Below are positions 11,531-23,589 of a DNA stretch of 64,000 nucleotides, one piece after another. The stretch's first letter is position 1; every line of letters starts with the position of its first letter. Both the position numbers and the translations under genes were made by a program. Origin of the DNA: Theobroma cacao (taxonomy: Eukaryota; Streptophyta; Magnoliopsida; Malvales; Malvaceae); assembly GCF_000208745.1 (NCBI RefSeq), contig NC_030855.1, positions 6,396,627 through 6,460,626 of the forward strand. The letters are read 5' to 3'. The notes under the pieces were generated by a model, which had not been told where the DNA came from, ran no database searches, and saw only the letters and a list, made by a program, of their open reading frames with translations.

Positions 11531-12859
11531 GCTAGTCTTCGAGCAAAAAAAAATCACAAAAAGAAAACTGAACATAAAAAAAATCCTTGAACAAGATATA
11601 TAAGTACCAAATCATGATTTTTCAATTTTTCCTCAGAAATTAACTCAAATTCCAACTTAAGGTAACATGCAGCTAATCCTTAAATTCATGCATCAATTCA
11701 AGTGAGACCTTACTTTTCGAATGGACTTTCGTGTGTGTGTGAATGCTCTCTTACAAAGAATATCATGCAATTCGGATTAGTTTATGCCAAATCTAAGCAT
11801 AGATTAGTACTAGGATCTCATAAGTTTGCTTTTCATCTCTCTCGCCACTAATATAGATTAACACTTATTCAAGGATCAATAGGTCTTTATCAAGCTTGTA
11901 ATGTAAGGCTAGGATCAAGGTATGATAAAAGATATATTTAAGCTCAAATTCACCCTAAGCACTTAATCAATCTAGAACATATAAAGAGCTCAATTTTTTT
12001 TAAATAGCACCCCCAAACTTGAAGTAACCTTTCCTTTGTACAACACACTTTATTTCTTTTCTTTTCTTTTCTTTTCTTTTTTTCAACCCCCAAACTTATT
12101 TTTGACAATTATAAACTAGGGGTAATTTTGCTAACAACCAGCACTTTTCTTTTCACCTTTCTCCCTCAATTTATCTTTAAGCTCTAACCATTCCTTAGAA
12201 AGACTAAAATACTTACAGAGTGAAAGGTTCAAATTGCTAGATTTAAATAGATAGGTCAAGGCTAACATAACTGTGTAATTACAAAGAAAAGGTAAACTAG
12301 GCTAAAAAAGGGTGACTAAGGATAAATATAACAAGGTAGGTTCAAAAAGGCTCAAACGGTCCAAAGATGGCTTAAATCACTTCCTATCCTAAGTGTTATC
12401 TAAGTTTCACCTCGAGAGAGAATCAAACAAATTCTAGAATTCTTGACTTCACTATACTTTTTCTTCACCATAAAATCTCTCTAAATCACACAAAAATTCT
12501 AAGTAAAAGAGTATAATGCTCAAATTATTGGAAGTCACATTCTAAAATAAAGCTATCACAAGAATATCACATAAAATTAAATCATAACTATATGTTTTCC
12601 AAAAGCTAAGAATCAAAAGATTAATTAAAATATCATCCTAGGATTGGGACAATCATGAATGAGGTGCAACTATTTTTTTTTAAACATATTAAAACATGCA
12701 ACACATAAATAAATATGTGAGACATATCTTAAAATAAAGCTAACTAAAAAAAAATTAACTAACAAAATTTTAAACCACTCCCCCAAACTTGGAATAAACA
12801 TTGTCCTCAATGTGATACAAGAAAATAAAAGAAAAAGAACAAGAATACTCCCTTAACTC
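11531..12859 (-). other. Non-coding 3' region of the Athila-type element
   Basis: No coding signal seen. It contains a CTTTT microsatellite (about 12,053-12,080) and three extra polypurine-tract-like G-runs. It lies between the 3' ORF and the 3' LTR. Confidence 0.6.
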
Positions 12860-13908
12860 TAAATCTGTAGTCTACATGTCCTCCGCATCGTCACCACCAA
12901 AATCGTCATCAGAGTCAAAATCCGTAGGTAACGAAGGAAAAGTATACATATCCATCCCAATGTGCTCGGCACAGGCTCCATCATCTACTCAATCGCCCGA
13001 CTCTACCTTTCCTGACGGTCTAATTGACAATCAATGCCCTCTATCCATTGAGCAACACTAGGTGTGGGAGCTACCTATGAAAGTAGAGGAGCAACTTGGG
13101 AAGAACTACCAGCACTTGATGCAGATTCCTTTAATCTCTTAAGAATGCCCATGGTGATGGGAAGTTTTGGTTACTGCAACTCCTCTTTATCGCTCCAATG
13201 CATACCAGCTCTCGCACATAATGTAGTGATCAAGAAGGGAAAATCGATACCATTTCATTTAGTGTGGCCCGTATGTAAGATGTCATAAGAGATAACCTTA
13301 CCAATATCAATGGATTTTTGCATGACAATGGCATAAATAAGCACTGCACGATCCCTCGTGACATCACTGATACGAGTGGAAGGGAGTAACTGTGCTGCTA
13401 CAAGGTGTAACCAAACTTTCAGCTCCTTTTTCATGACACTTCATTTGAATGACACTGGCTCACCATACGATGTTTTCCATTGAGCTCCCTCAACACACAG
13501 TGTTGATATAATCTCATTGCAATCCTAATGATTGCCCAAGTACTGCCCATATTCATCGTTTTCAATATTGGGGGTGCCAAAAAATGCATTGATAGCTTGG
13601 CTGTGAAGTGGGACTTGTTTTCCATGAACAAACGCCACACCATCAACATGCTCAACCACATTCGCATAAAAATCTCGAACTACAAGAACCATTGCCGCTT
13701 CAAGTTGGTCACTAAATCGTTGCCAATATCTGTCGCTAAACATGTCATGAATGTCCTTGTAAGACAGAATGGGGATATCTGTCCCTCATTCGGGAATTGG
13801 CACTTTATTGATCAAGGACGTATGATATCGCGTAGAGGCTTTTACATAGATGAACTTCGATCTATCAAAAACACCACTGGAGCTTGGTTTGGATCGTTTT
13901 GGTGCCAT
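12860..13908 (-). pseudogene. Athila 3' ORF (plant transposon protein type), decayed
   Basis: On the minus strand an ATG at 13,908 opens MAPKRSKPSSSGVFDRSKF. Related blocks then follow in shifted frames: EAAMVLVVRDFYANVVEHVD, then NAFFGTPNIENDEYGQYLG (13,743-13,525), a block with VWLHLVAAQLLPS and DRAVLIYAIV (about 13,430-13,290), and a tail to about 12,860. I recognise this as the family often annotated as putative plant transposon protein in the 3' ORF of Athila-like elements, where an envelope-like gene may sit. At least three stops or frameshifts are present. A consensus splice acceptor ends two bases before the ATG (TTTTTTTGTATAG), suggesting expression from a spliced RNA. Confidence 0.7.
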
Positions 13909-13910
13909 TC

Positions 13911-14582
13911 CTATACAAAAAAATTTAATTATCAAAACAAATCCAGAGGAAAAATATGCAAGTAGTATTGCATGAACAAGCATGAAAATATGAAAGATCT
14001 ACAAGCACGAATTTAATTAGTTCCTGTCCAATTCAACAATATAAATTCAAGATTTCAATTAACAATCTCACTTCTTAAGATGCAACGTATATTCTCTATG
14101 CCTCACAACATTAAGACAGCCTTCTCATAATCATAATTGTCACAATGCCACAATCTAATTATAAAATAAAAAATAAAAAGAATTCTATGACAATGTACTC
14201 ATCCAAAATTATCAAATATAGCATGTGTTGCACCAATAATTCCAGAATTTATTTCTACTTGCTAAACCAAACATCAAAAATTAAACAAACCCATCATTTA
14301 CCCATATCAACGAAGCATTTATCAATTATATTGACAACAACTAAAAAAAAAAATCCATGAATCCATTAGATGGGGAACAAGAAGTAAGCATTAATCATAA
14401 AAATTGTCTACACTCTAAGCATAAATCATGAGGAAGTAGGAAAACCCATTAACAAACATGCACAATGGACTCATTCAATGTGAAAAAAATTATAAAATTT
14501 ACTATTAACACCATCGTCATCCTCTCTCTATACAAAATAATTGAAAACTAAATATTTGAAGGAGGGAAGGAGGAGTGCTTAC
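13911..14582 (-). other. Candidate intron upstream of the Athila 3' ORF
   Basis: On the minus strand a strong donor CAAG/GTAAGC lies at 14,583/14,582. A pyrimidine-rich acceptor TTTTTTTGTATAG/GA lies at 13,911/13,910, immediately before the ORF's ATG. Predicted from signals only; about 672 bases. Confidence 0.45.
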
Positions 14583-15219
14583 CTTGAGAGTGCAATAAGT
14601 GCAAGATTTTAAGTGAAAATAGAAAACAAATCCAAGCATAAATAAAATGCATAAACTTTAAGTGCAAAAGAAAGAAGAAGGTAGTAGAGTTGAAAAGGAA
14701 TGAGGAATGGGGGAAGGTGTTTGGTGGCAGGAGAAGAAGAAAGTGAAAGAATAAGAAGAAAAAAAATAAGAGGGTTTTTAATGAGGGTCGCTGTGCTCAA
14801 CTGTAACGTTCGAAGCATTACGCTTCAGGTTTAAGCATCGTGGCTATGAGGGTTGAGTGTCGTGGCACTCAACCATTCAGTTTTTTTACTCCATTGTTCA
14901 GTGTCGCGGCTCTCACCTTGAAGGCCACAACATTGAAACATTCTATTTCAACCATATTGCTTGCATATTTCATGGCTGCAGCTCTCAATTTGAAGGTCAC
15001 GGCTCTAACTTTCTTTTTTGAAATTTTTTTCTTTTTTTTCTTTTTTTTAGTTGTTATTTTTTTGAATTTTTTTTAAAGAATTACCTAAAAGAAATATAAA
15101 AAAATTAGACGAAAAGAAATACACAAAAATGTATGAAATAAAATAACGATGAAAATAAATAAAGTTGAGGAACTTGGGTTGCCTCTCAAGAAATGCTTCA
15201 TTTATAGTCTTCGGTTGGA
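14583..15219 (-). other. Region between integrase and 3' ORF
   Basis: No protein recognised. It contains repeated GTCGTGGC and CTCAACC-like phrases (14,830-15,010) and long T runs (15,010-15,075). If the 3' ORF has its own promoter, it should lie here. Confidence 0.4.
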
Positions 15220-16500
15220 CTAACTTGGATTCTCGGCCATGTCAAGCAAGTGAATTGAGGAATTTTGATGATAAATTTTGCCTTCCCAATAATGCTTCAA
15301 TCTTTGTCCATTGACTTTAAATTTTTGACCATCTGTCCCTCTAACTTCGATTGCTCCATGTGGAAATACTTCATTGAAAATGAAAGGACCAGACCACCTT
15401 GATTTGAGCTTTCTTGAAAATAATTTCAAGCAAGAATTATAAAGCAACACTGATTGTCCTAGCTCAAAGCTTCTTTCCACTATATTCTTATCATGCCATT
15501 GCTTTGTTTTCTCTTTGTAAAGTTTGGCATTCTCATAAGCTTAAAGGCGAAATTCATCAAGTTCTTTTAATTGTAACAACCTTGCTCACTTCCTGCTTGT
15601 AAATCAAAATTTAACTTCTTCACGGCCCAATAAGCATTACGTTCAAGTTCCACTGATAAGTGACAAGCTTTGCCAAAGATCAACTTATATGGAGACATAC
15701 AAATTGGGGTCTTGTAAGCAGTCCGATATGCCCATAGTGCATCATCCAATCTTTTTGCCCAATATTTTCTTGTGGGACACACTGTTTTCTCCAAAATCCT
15801 CTTGATTTCTCTATTTGATACTTCCGTTTGGCCACTAGTTTAAAGATGCTACGCAGTTGCAACCTTATGTTTAACTCTATATTTTGCCAAAAGTGCATCA
15901 AAAAACTTGTTGCAAAAGTGACTCCCCTCATCACTAATAATTGGCCTTAGAGTGCCAAATCGAGTGAAAATATTCTTCTTAATGAAATTCATCACCTCCT
16001 TCGAATCATTATGAGGAAAGGCTGTCGCTTCAACCCACTTGGAGATATAATCAACAGCAAGCAAAATGTATTTGTTGTTGTATAAAGATATGAATGGACC
16101 CATGAAGTCAATACCCCGTACATAAAAAATTTTTATCTCTAGGATGTTGTTGAGAGGCATCTCATGTCGCCTTGAGATATTACCCACTGTTTGGCACTTG
16201 TCACAATGCAAAAAAAAATTTGTGAACATCCTTAAATAATGTAGGCCAATACAAACCTGATTGGAGGACTTTAGCTACAGTCCTTGTGCCTCAAAAGTGT
16301 CCTCCGTAATCCGAAGAATGGCAATGATGAAGCACACTTTGAATTTCTTCCTCTAGGATACATTTTCTAAAGATCTGGTCTTTACACTGCTTGAACAAGT
16401 AAGGATCATCCCAAAAATAAAATTTAACATCATGCAAAAATTTCTTTTTCTGATGAACATTTAAATCAGGGGGAATAATATTGCTTACCAGATAATTCAC
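15220..16500 (-). pseudogene. Athila integrase remnant
   Basis: Minus-strand pieces in order: 16,500-16,291 (zinc-binding region), 16,229-15,849 (core with GIDFMGPF and IISDEGSHF, carrying the first two catalytic Asp residues), 15,860-15,567 (the catalytic Glu region, then [10 protein letters not shown]), and 15,480-15,220 (C-terminal chromodomain-free end, KSRWSGPFIFNEVFPHGAIEV). Stops and frame changes separate the pieces. An intact enzyme would insert element cDNA into the genome. Confidence 0.88.
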
Positions 16501-18361
16501 AAAATCAACATACCAAGGAAGTGATTTCTTACCAATTTGAAGGATTTGTTCATCAGGAAAAGTCTCCTTGATTAAAGTTGAATCTTTACCTTAATCTTCA
16601 ATCTCCAATCTTGAGAGGTGGTCTGTCACTTGATCTTCTATTCCTTTTCTGTCATGAATCTCTAGATCAAACTTTTGTAGCAAGAGAATCCACCTTATAA
16701 ATCTTGGTTTAGCATCCTTTTGGTAATCAAATATTTGATAGCTGAATGGTCAATGTACACTATCACTTTTGCCCTCACGAGATAGAAGTGAAATTTGTCA
16801 AAAGCAAACACTACAGCCAAGAGCTTATTTTCTGTGGTTGTATAATTTTTCTAGGCCTCAGTCAAAGTCTTCCTAGCATGATAGATGGAATGGAAGATTT
16901 TATCCTTCCGTTGTCCCAAAACAGCTCCCACTGCATAATCACTCGTATCACACATTAGTTCAGAAAGAAGAGTCCAATCGGGACTAATTATGATGGGTGC
17001 AAATATTAATATTTTCTTTAATTCATCAAAGCAACAAGACATTCATTATCAAACTTAAATGGCACATCTTTTTCCAAAAAATTACAAAGTGGTTTAGAAA
17101 TTTTTGAAAAGTCTTTAATAAATGTTCTATAAAAACCAGCATGGCCAAGAAAACTTCTAATACCTTTGACATTTATTGAAGGTGGTAATTTCTCAATTGC
17201 TTCAATTTTTGCTTTATCTACCTTAATGCTTCTACTAGAGATCTTGTGCCCAAGAACAATACCTTCTCGCACCATGAAGTGACATTTCTCCCAATTGAGC
17301 ACCAAATTTGTTTCTTCACATCTCTTGAGTACCCTAGCAAGATTTAAAAGACAATCATCAAAATTATTTCCCAAGAAAGAAAAATCATCCATAAATACCA
17401 CCAAACATTTTTCCACCATATCTATGAATATGGCCATCATACATCTCTGAAAGGTGGCAGGTGCATTACATAATCCAAATGGCATTCTTCTAAAAGCAAA
17501 AGTGCCATAAGGACATGTAAATGTAGTTTTTTCTTGATCTTCAAGGGCAATAGCAATTTGGTTATAACCAAAATAACCATATAGAAAACTATAATATTCC
17601 TTACCAGCCAAGTGATCCAACATTTGATCAATGAATGGAAGAGGGAAGTGATCTTTCCTTATAGCTTTGTTGAGCTTGCGGTAGTCCATGCACACTCTCC
17701 ATCAAGTCACAGTTTTTGTTGGAATGAGCTCATTATTGTCATTGGCCACCACAGTCATTCCTCTTTTCTTAGGAACACATTGAACTGGACTTACCCATGA
17801 GCTATTAGAGATAAGATAAATTATTCCAACATCCAACTACTTGATGATTTCTTTCTTGGCCACTTCTTTCGTGATGGGATTCAATCTTCTTTGCTGTTCA
17901 ATTGTGGTTTTGTGATTTTATTCAAAGAGAATTTTGTGCATGCAAACAGAAGGGCTAATTCCCTTAATATCAACTATGGTCCACCCTATTACTTTCTTGA
18001 ATTCTCTAAGTGTTCTCAATAACTTTTCCTCTTGCATGTTAGTAAGAGTAGTAGAAATAATAACTGGAAGAGTAGAACATTTTCCAAGAAAAGCATACCT
18101 CAAGTGTGCAGGCAAAGGTTTGAGTTCCAAAATAGGTGGTTCCTCAATGGAAGGCTTAGAAGCTGGCATCAAAGAAGCTGAAATATTTAAAGACTCAAAT
18201 TGATGATTAGTTCTAAATCTGGAGTGAGCATTTAACAAATTTAAATATTCGATAAATTCATCATCACCCTTGTCAAAATTAGCAACTAAACATGCTTCAA
18301 GAGGATCATTGGGATTTTCTTCTAAGAAAACATCATGCGTAAAGTTATTTACCACACTCAC
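16501..18361 (-). pseudogene. Athila reverse transcriptase and RNase H remnant
   Basis: The longest open part is 17,695-17,018. It holds the RT core: MCMDYRKLNKA, then FRRMPFGLCNAPATFQRCM, then the catalytic LVVFMDDFS (both Asp kept), then FLGHAGFYRTFIKDFSKI. The segment 18,361-17,918 is the linker from the protease. RNase H follows in broken form (17,042-16,750, with SELMCDTSDYAVGAVLGQ holding its first Asp). Stops and shifts lie near 17,700-17,900 and in RNase H. Confidence 0.9.
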
Positions 18362-18367
18362 AGAAAA

Positions 18368-19140
18368 TCAGTCTTCAGATGTTACAGGCAGTTTTAAAGC
18401 TTTGAAAATATTAAATGTTACTTGTTGGTCTTGAACTCTCAAAGTGAGCTTACCTTTTTCAACATCAATCAAAGCTCTAGTAGTTGCTAAGAATAGCCTC
18501 CCAAGGATGATTGGAATTTGCTTATCTTCTTCCATGTCAAGAATTATAAAATCAACTAGAAAAATAAATTTATCTACCTTGACAAAAACATCTTCAATAA
18601 TTCCCATTGGATACACATAAGAATGATCAGCTAGTTGTAAAGTAACAGAAGTGGGTTTGCATTTTCCCAAACCAAGTTTCTCAAAAATTGACCAAGGCAT
18701 TAAATTGATACTTGCATCTAAATCACTCAAAGATTTTGCAAAAAATAAATTACCAATAGTGAAAGGGATTATGAAACTACCTAGATCTTTGAGTTTTGGT
18801 GGCAGTTTATTTTGAAAAATTGCACTGCACTCTTTCGTAAAGGAGACAATTTCAAACCCATCTAGCTTTTTCTTTTTGGAGAGGATGTCCTTTAAGAACT
18901 TGACATAACTGGGCATTTGTTCCAAAGCTTCAGCAAAAGGAATATTTATGTGTAATTTCTTGAAGACATTGAGGAACTTCTGAAATTGCTTTTCAAGCTT
19001 TTGCTTTTAGAGCCTTTGGGGAAATGGTGGTGGAGGATGGATGACTTGAGAAGTTCATTGATTTTCAGCCTTGACATCTTCTTTCTGTTCGACTTCACTC
19101 TCTTTCTCACACATTCCTTCCTTATCAACGTCTAAATTCT
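18368..19140 (-). pseudogene. Athila aspartic protease region
   Basis: A 185-codon open stretch (18,925-18,368) carries the retropepsin-like domain. The catalytic loop reads SLSDLDASINLMPWSIF. The usual D-L-G-A is D-L-D-A, so the conserved Gly of D-[ST]-G/D-L-G-A is lost. IPIILGRLFLATTRALIDV is the conserved C-terminal flap region. Upstream, 19,128-18,946 is linker in another frame. Confidence 0.82.
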
Positions 19141-20592
19141 CAAGTTTAATTGCTTTTTCATTCACCCTTTCAATCTCTTTTCCACTCCTTAAAGTGATTG
19201 CTTGGCATTGTTCCTTACCTTTAGGATTGATTTGTGTGTCATTGGGTAAGGAACCTTGAGGTCTATTGTTGATGGCATTTGTAAGCTGTCCCACTTGGGT
19301 CTCAAGATTTCTCAAGGAGGCTCCTTGACTTTGAATTAAAGCATCAGTCTTGGATATATATTGCAAGAGAAGTTCTTCTAATTAGGACTTCTTTTCAAGA
19401 ATTTGTGGTCTAGCTTGTTCTTGAAAACTAAGAGGTATGATGGGTTTTGGATTGGAAGGCCTAACATTGTTGTTCCATGAAAAGTTGGGGTGGTTTCTCC
19501 AACCAAGATTATAAGTATTAGAGTATGGGTTATTTTACTGTCTATTGAAGTTCCCCACAAACTGGATTGATTCAGAATTGTATGGACATTGATCATTTGA
19601 ATGGCCATCTCCACACATCTCACAAACTACAAGTGAATTTTGAACTGCATAAACTCTCAGTGTGTCAAACTTCTTGGACAGTGCAGCTACTTGTGCGGCT
19701 ACTTGAGCAATTAAGTTGCCAAGTACTTCAATTTCATATGCTCTAACAGCTTTTCTCGGACCCGACCTTTTTTAAGGCCATTGATAATTATTTGAAGCCA
19801 TCTTTTCCAACAAATTATAAGCATCTGCAGCATTCTTACTCATTAATGCCCCACTAGCAACAATATCAATTGTGGTTTTTATTGACCCAACCAACCCATT
19901 GAACAATGTCTGAACTTGCAACCAATCAGGAATCCCATGATGTGGACATCTTCGCAGTAGTTCTTTAAACCTCTCCCAAGCTTCATATAAGGACTCACCA
20001 TCAAATTGTGTGAATGAAGTGATATCATTCCTCATCTTTGCAGTCTTTGCAGGCAAGAAGAACTTTGCAAGAAATTTTTGAGCCAAATTCTCCCATGTAG
20101 TGATCGACCCATTAGGCAATGAATTAAGCCAGCTTTTTGCTTTATCGCTCATGGAAAACGGAAACAATCTCAATCTAATAGCATCATCAGTTACTCCATT
20201 GTATTTAAAGGTATCGTAAATCTCTAAGAAATTTATCAAATGAGAATAAGGATCATCACTGGGTAACCCACTAAACTGGACTGAATCATCTTAATGTAAG
20301 CTGGTTTTATTACAAAATTATTTGCATTAATGAAAGGTCTCCTAATGCTTTGGTGCAAACCTTGGAAAAGAGGAATAGCATAATCCCGCAGTGCTCTATT
20401 TGCTTCGGGACCTAAATTAATGGCATTGTTACCATTGTTATTGTTATCCTCAGCCCTTGTGTTATTTAAAGCTGCAACTTGTAAATTTTCCCTTTCACGT
20501 CTTCTGAAACTTCTTTCTATCTCCAGATCAAAAGGAACGAGATTCAAATTGTTTCTTCTTTGCATAAAATGACCAAAGATATCTAGAAACAA
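19055..20592 (-). pseudogene. Athila gag remnant with zinc knuckle
   Basis: Minus-strand pieces: 20,592-20,236 (N-terminal region with RRERENLQVAALNNTRAEDN), 20,239-19,772 (gag domain: [17 protein letters not shown], then [15 protein letters not shown] and [19 protein letters not shown]), about 19,640-19,590 (zinc-knuckle-like CGDGHSNDQCPYNS), and 19,366-19,055 (ITLRSGKEIE, coil-rich). Frameshifts occur at about 20,265 and 19,770, with stops near 19,540 and 19,380. Confidence 0.88.
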
Positions 20593-20682
20593 ACAAAATC
20601 TAATATTAAAACAGGAAAAAATAAAATTTGAAGTAAGACTAAATTGCTTGGCATTAGTATTAATAAAAATTCTAGAAACAAT

Positions 20683-20700
20683 TCCTTGGCAACGGCGCTA
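20683..20700 (-). other. Primer-binding site (tRNA-Asp-like)
   Basis: On the minus strand this reads TAGCGCCGTTGCCAAGGA, six bases inside the LTR end. It resembles the well-known plant site TGGCGCCGTTGCCGGGGA, complementary to the 3' end of tRNA-Asp, with three changes. Confidence 0.8.
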
Positions 20701-20706
20701 AAAACT

Positions 20707-22145
20707 TGTCAGTTAAAATTCTACTACGCAAGTATACGTATTGAATGGATAGTATATAAGCAAGCTGAGTATCGATCCCACAAGGAATTGATCTAAAATT
20801 TTACTAAGTACTAAAATTAGAACAAATTAATCTTATCCAAACACTCCAAACTAATTGATTAACTAAAACTAATTAACTAAAATTTTAACCAACAAGAAAA
20901 ATCAAAATAATAATAACTTAAGAAAATATAAAATCAAACAAGCCTAGGATTACAATATCCCTCACCCTTCATTTAAATCTTACCTATCTTCCTTAACTTA
21001 TTTCAATGGGTTGAATTGTCAACCTATAGTCTTAAATTATTTATAAGGGTCTCCTAACTCATCTTATAAAAATATCTATGTTAACCAAAACACTATATCC
21101 TATGTGAATTGAAGTCAAAACAGATTAGTTAAGTTCAGGCTCTAATCTGACTACATATGGCTTATAAGTATATCCCTATCCTATACGCAAATTAATTAAT
21201 ATGATCATATGCTATCCCAATTTTAGTCTACACTGAACTCTCTTTCCCAAGTTTGTTTCGGTTCCTAAATCAACTTAATTGGTGATCAAGCAATTAAAAT
21301 CATTAAGAACAAATTGGAATAAACAATTCAAATCCCATTGAAAATAAGTAAGAAATAGATTAAAAACTTAGATTACATGTGAGTTCAATTGTAATCCTAG
21401 AAAAAGAAAATTAGCTACTCATGATTGTAAAAACAAATAACATTATAATAAATTCAACCATTGAGAGTAACAAGAAAAATAAAAGCCAAGGAAGAAAACA
21501 AAACAATATTTGCCGCCTTGATCTCCAAGTTTCAGCCTCAACTCCTAGCTTCTTGAATCTCCCAAAAGTTTTTTTCCTTAAGGTTCTTCAAACTATCCTA
21601 TTTATACTAATAAACTTAACCTAAAGTTTCTTAAGTTGACCTAGGGTTTAATTGGGCTTAAAAGTGTAATCAGAAATTCAAAAAATCAATTATCAATCTT
21701 TACAAATTTCCATTCCCGGCATAATACATCTAGTCATTTTCCAAGGCAATTTTCTCTATCTTCAAAGCAGAACTGGGTAAAGTATTCCGCATGAAAGTTG
21801 TATCTATATCTCTTAACTTTCCAATGGTTGAAGAATTGCATCATTTGAAGTTTTGTAACTCAAGTTATAGCCAAAACACCGAAACATATACAAGCAAACT
21901 TTCGAGTCTTTCAACATTTCACTTTCCAAAATTAAGCCCAATTTCTTTTAGTTCCTACAAAAAATATAAAAACTAATAAACAATAACCAAATTAAAAAGA
22001 ATAACATAAAATTATAATAAATCACTTAAAAATAAACTAATTATAAAGCAACTAAAAATAAATAAATTATAATTGAAAATTGAGAACTTAGCTAATATTT
22101 AATAACAAAATTAGAATAAAATAATTCTATAAAATAAAATTATCA
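20707..22145 (-). repeat. 5' LTR of the Athila-type element
   Basis: 1439 bases, TGATAATTTT...CTGACA on the minus strand. It has a minus-strand TATAAATA box near 21,600 and abuts the primer-binding site at 20,700. By eye it differs from the 3' LTR at roughly 7-9% of positions over one 370-base stretch, mostly transitions, plus the 185-base difference. Confidence 0.92.
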
Positions 22146-22150
22146 CTCAT

Positions 22151-23560
22151 TACCTTTTGCCTAAAGGTATAACCAATACTACATTTTTCAGAAGAGGTAT
22201 AACCTATTCTACTTTTTCCAACGGAGCTATAACCTTTACTACTTTTTCAAGGAAGTATAACCTTTAGCACTACCTTTTCAATGAGGTATAACCTTCAGCA
22301 CAACCTTTTCAAGGAGTTGTAACCTTTACACTACCATTTACTGGAAGGTATAACCAATAACAACAGTGGATTACAAAGATTTTAGCTTTTGACCTTTAAC
22401 AAGGCTTACAAGCTATTTAGAAAAAAAAAATAAGAACTTTTTTAGATATATGAACTAATGAAAGAATATCTCTTCTTATAAAATTTCAAAGGTGAGGAAA
22501 GGAATGATCTTTCTAAGTTTTCTATGCACTCTTTGTCTAAACAAATGATATTAGAGCTTTTCTCTTATTTCAGCATCTTTTTTTAAAAGATGGATTTTTC
22601 TCTTCTTTTCTACTCTTCTTCTCTCACCTTCAAGTGTCCTTTTTTGGGGTATTTACAAGCTTTAAAGGAATTTACTTGTTGAGGTGAATTTGGATCAAAT
22701 TATAAACGTTGTAGGCCAATTGAATCTTTTCTATCATATTTAAAGAAGCGATTTTTCCATTTCTTGTGTCGATTCTTTCTTCAATCTAGAGCTAGACAGA
22801 ATCGATGCTTTATCATTGAAGTGTCGATTCTTCAATTCATCCTCGAAAGTTACACCTTCTATTTCGAAAAATCGATTGTTCCTTCCCAAGGTGTCAATTT
22901 TTCCTATAGTTTGGTGCCAATTTGAATTTCAAATTTGAACTTTGTTGCTCTAATCTTATTCATATGTGATTCCTTTTTCTTGATCTCCAAGTTTCTTGAA
23001 TTTTGTTCTTAGTGCTCCAAAAATCGATTCTCCTTTTCCAAAAGTTGAATCTTTGATCTTTAAAATCAGCATGTTGATTTCTTGGCCTTATCCATATGTC
23101 TTTACTCCTTGGTTTTCCAAGTTTCTGAATTTTGTCTTTATTGCTTCAGGAATTGATTTTTTTTAAAAGTCAATTCTTTGATCTTTAGAATTAGCATGTT
23201 GACTTCTTACCTTGGAGTTGACTTTGGCTTTAAGAGAGATTTCTTCATCGTGTATGAACTTTTTCTTTGTCAGCTTTTTGTAACTTTTGGAATTGATTCT
23301 ACTTTTCTCAAGTGTTAATTCTTCTTGTACAAAATAAGAAATTTTGCTTTCTATTTGATTTGAATCAATTCTTCATTCTTGAAAGGTTGATTCCTTAGGC
23401 TAATAGTTTAAGTTTGAGTTTGGAGTAAAACACTTTTGTTTATAAAATCGACTCCAAAACTCTTGAGGATTTTTTTCAAAAATAAAAATATTTTCCAACA
23501 TTTAGAAAGTATATTTAGATCAATCAATTTTATCATTCAAAATCAAGGTAAAGCTAACAA
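22151..23560. repeat. Dispersed repeat family, copy 2, right part
   Basis: Continues the repeat interrupted by the Athila element. It starts with a tandem array (22,151-22,340; unit about 38 bases with GGTATAACC and CTACTTTTTC). From about 22,735 to 23,400 it carries many ATCGATTC or ATCGATGC half- or full palindromes separated by 25-60 bases. It ends just before the integrase remnant at about 23,590. No coding potential seen. Confidence 0.55.
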
Positions 23561-23589
23561 AAGTTCAATAGGGCATCTCTACATACTTG

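Larger units (their letters stand above)
10256..22145 (-). mobile_element. Complete but dead Athila-type Ty3/gypsy retrotransposon, TSD CTCAT
   Basis: An 11.9-kb element on the minus strand bounded by two related LTRs (22,145-20,707 as the 5' LTR; 11,509-10,256 as the 3' LTR) and a perfect 5-base target duplication CTCAT (10,251-10,255 and 22,146-22,150). In minus-strand order it has LTR, primer-binding site, gag, protease, RT, RNase H, integrase, a further ORF of the plant-transposon-protein type, polypurine tract and LTR. This layout, the tRNA-Asp-like primer site and the long 3' region fit the Athila lineage. All ORFs have stops or frameshifts, so it cannot be autonomous now. Confidence 0.92.

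Noticed and set aside
13528..13965. 145-codon + strand ORF
   Set aside because: Shadow of the minus-strand Athila 3' ORF, which has recognisable family blocks in the same interval.
16746..16958. Plus-strand ORFs across the Athila pol region (also 17,612-17,800 and 17,934-18,203)
   Set aside because: Antisense shadows of RT and RNase H.
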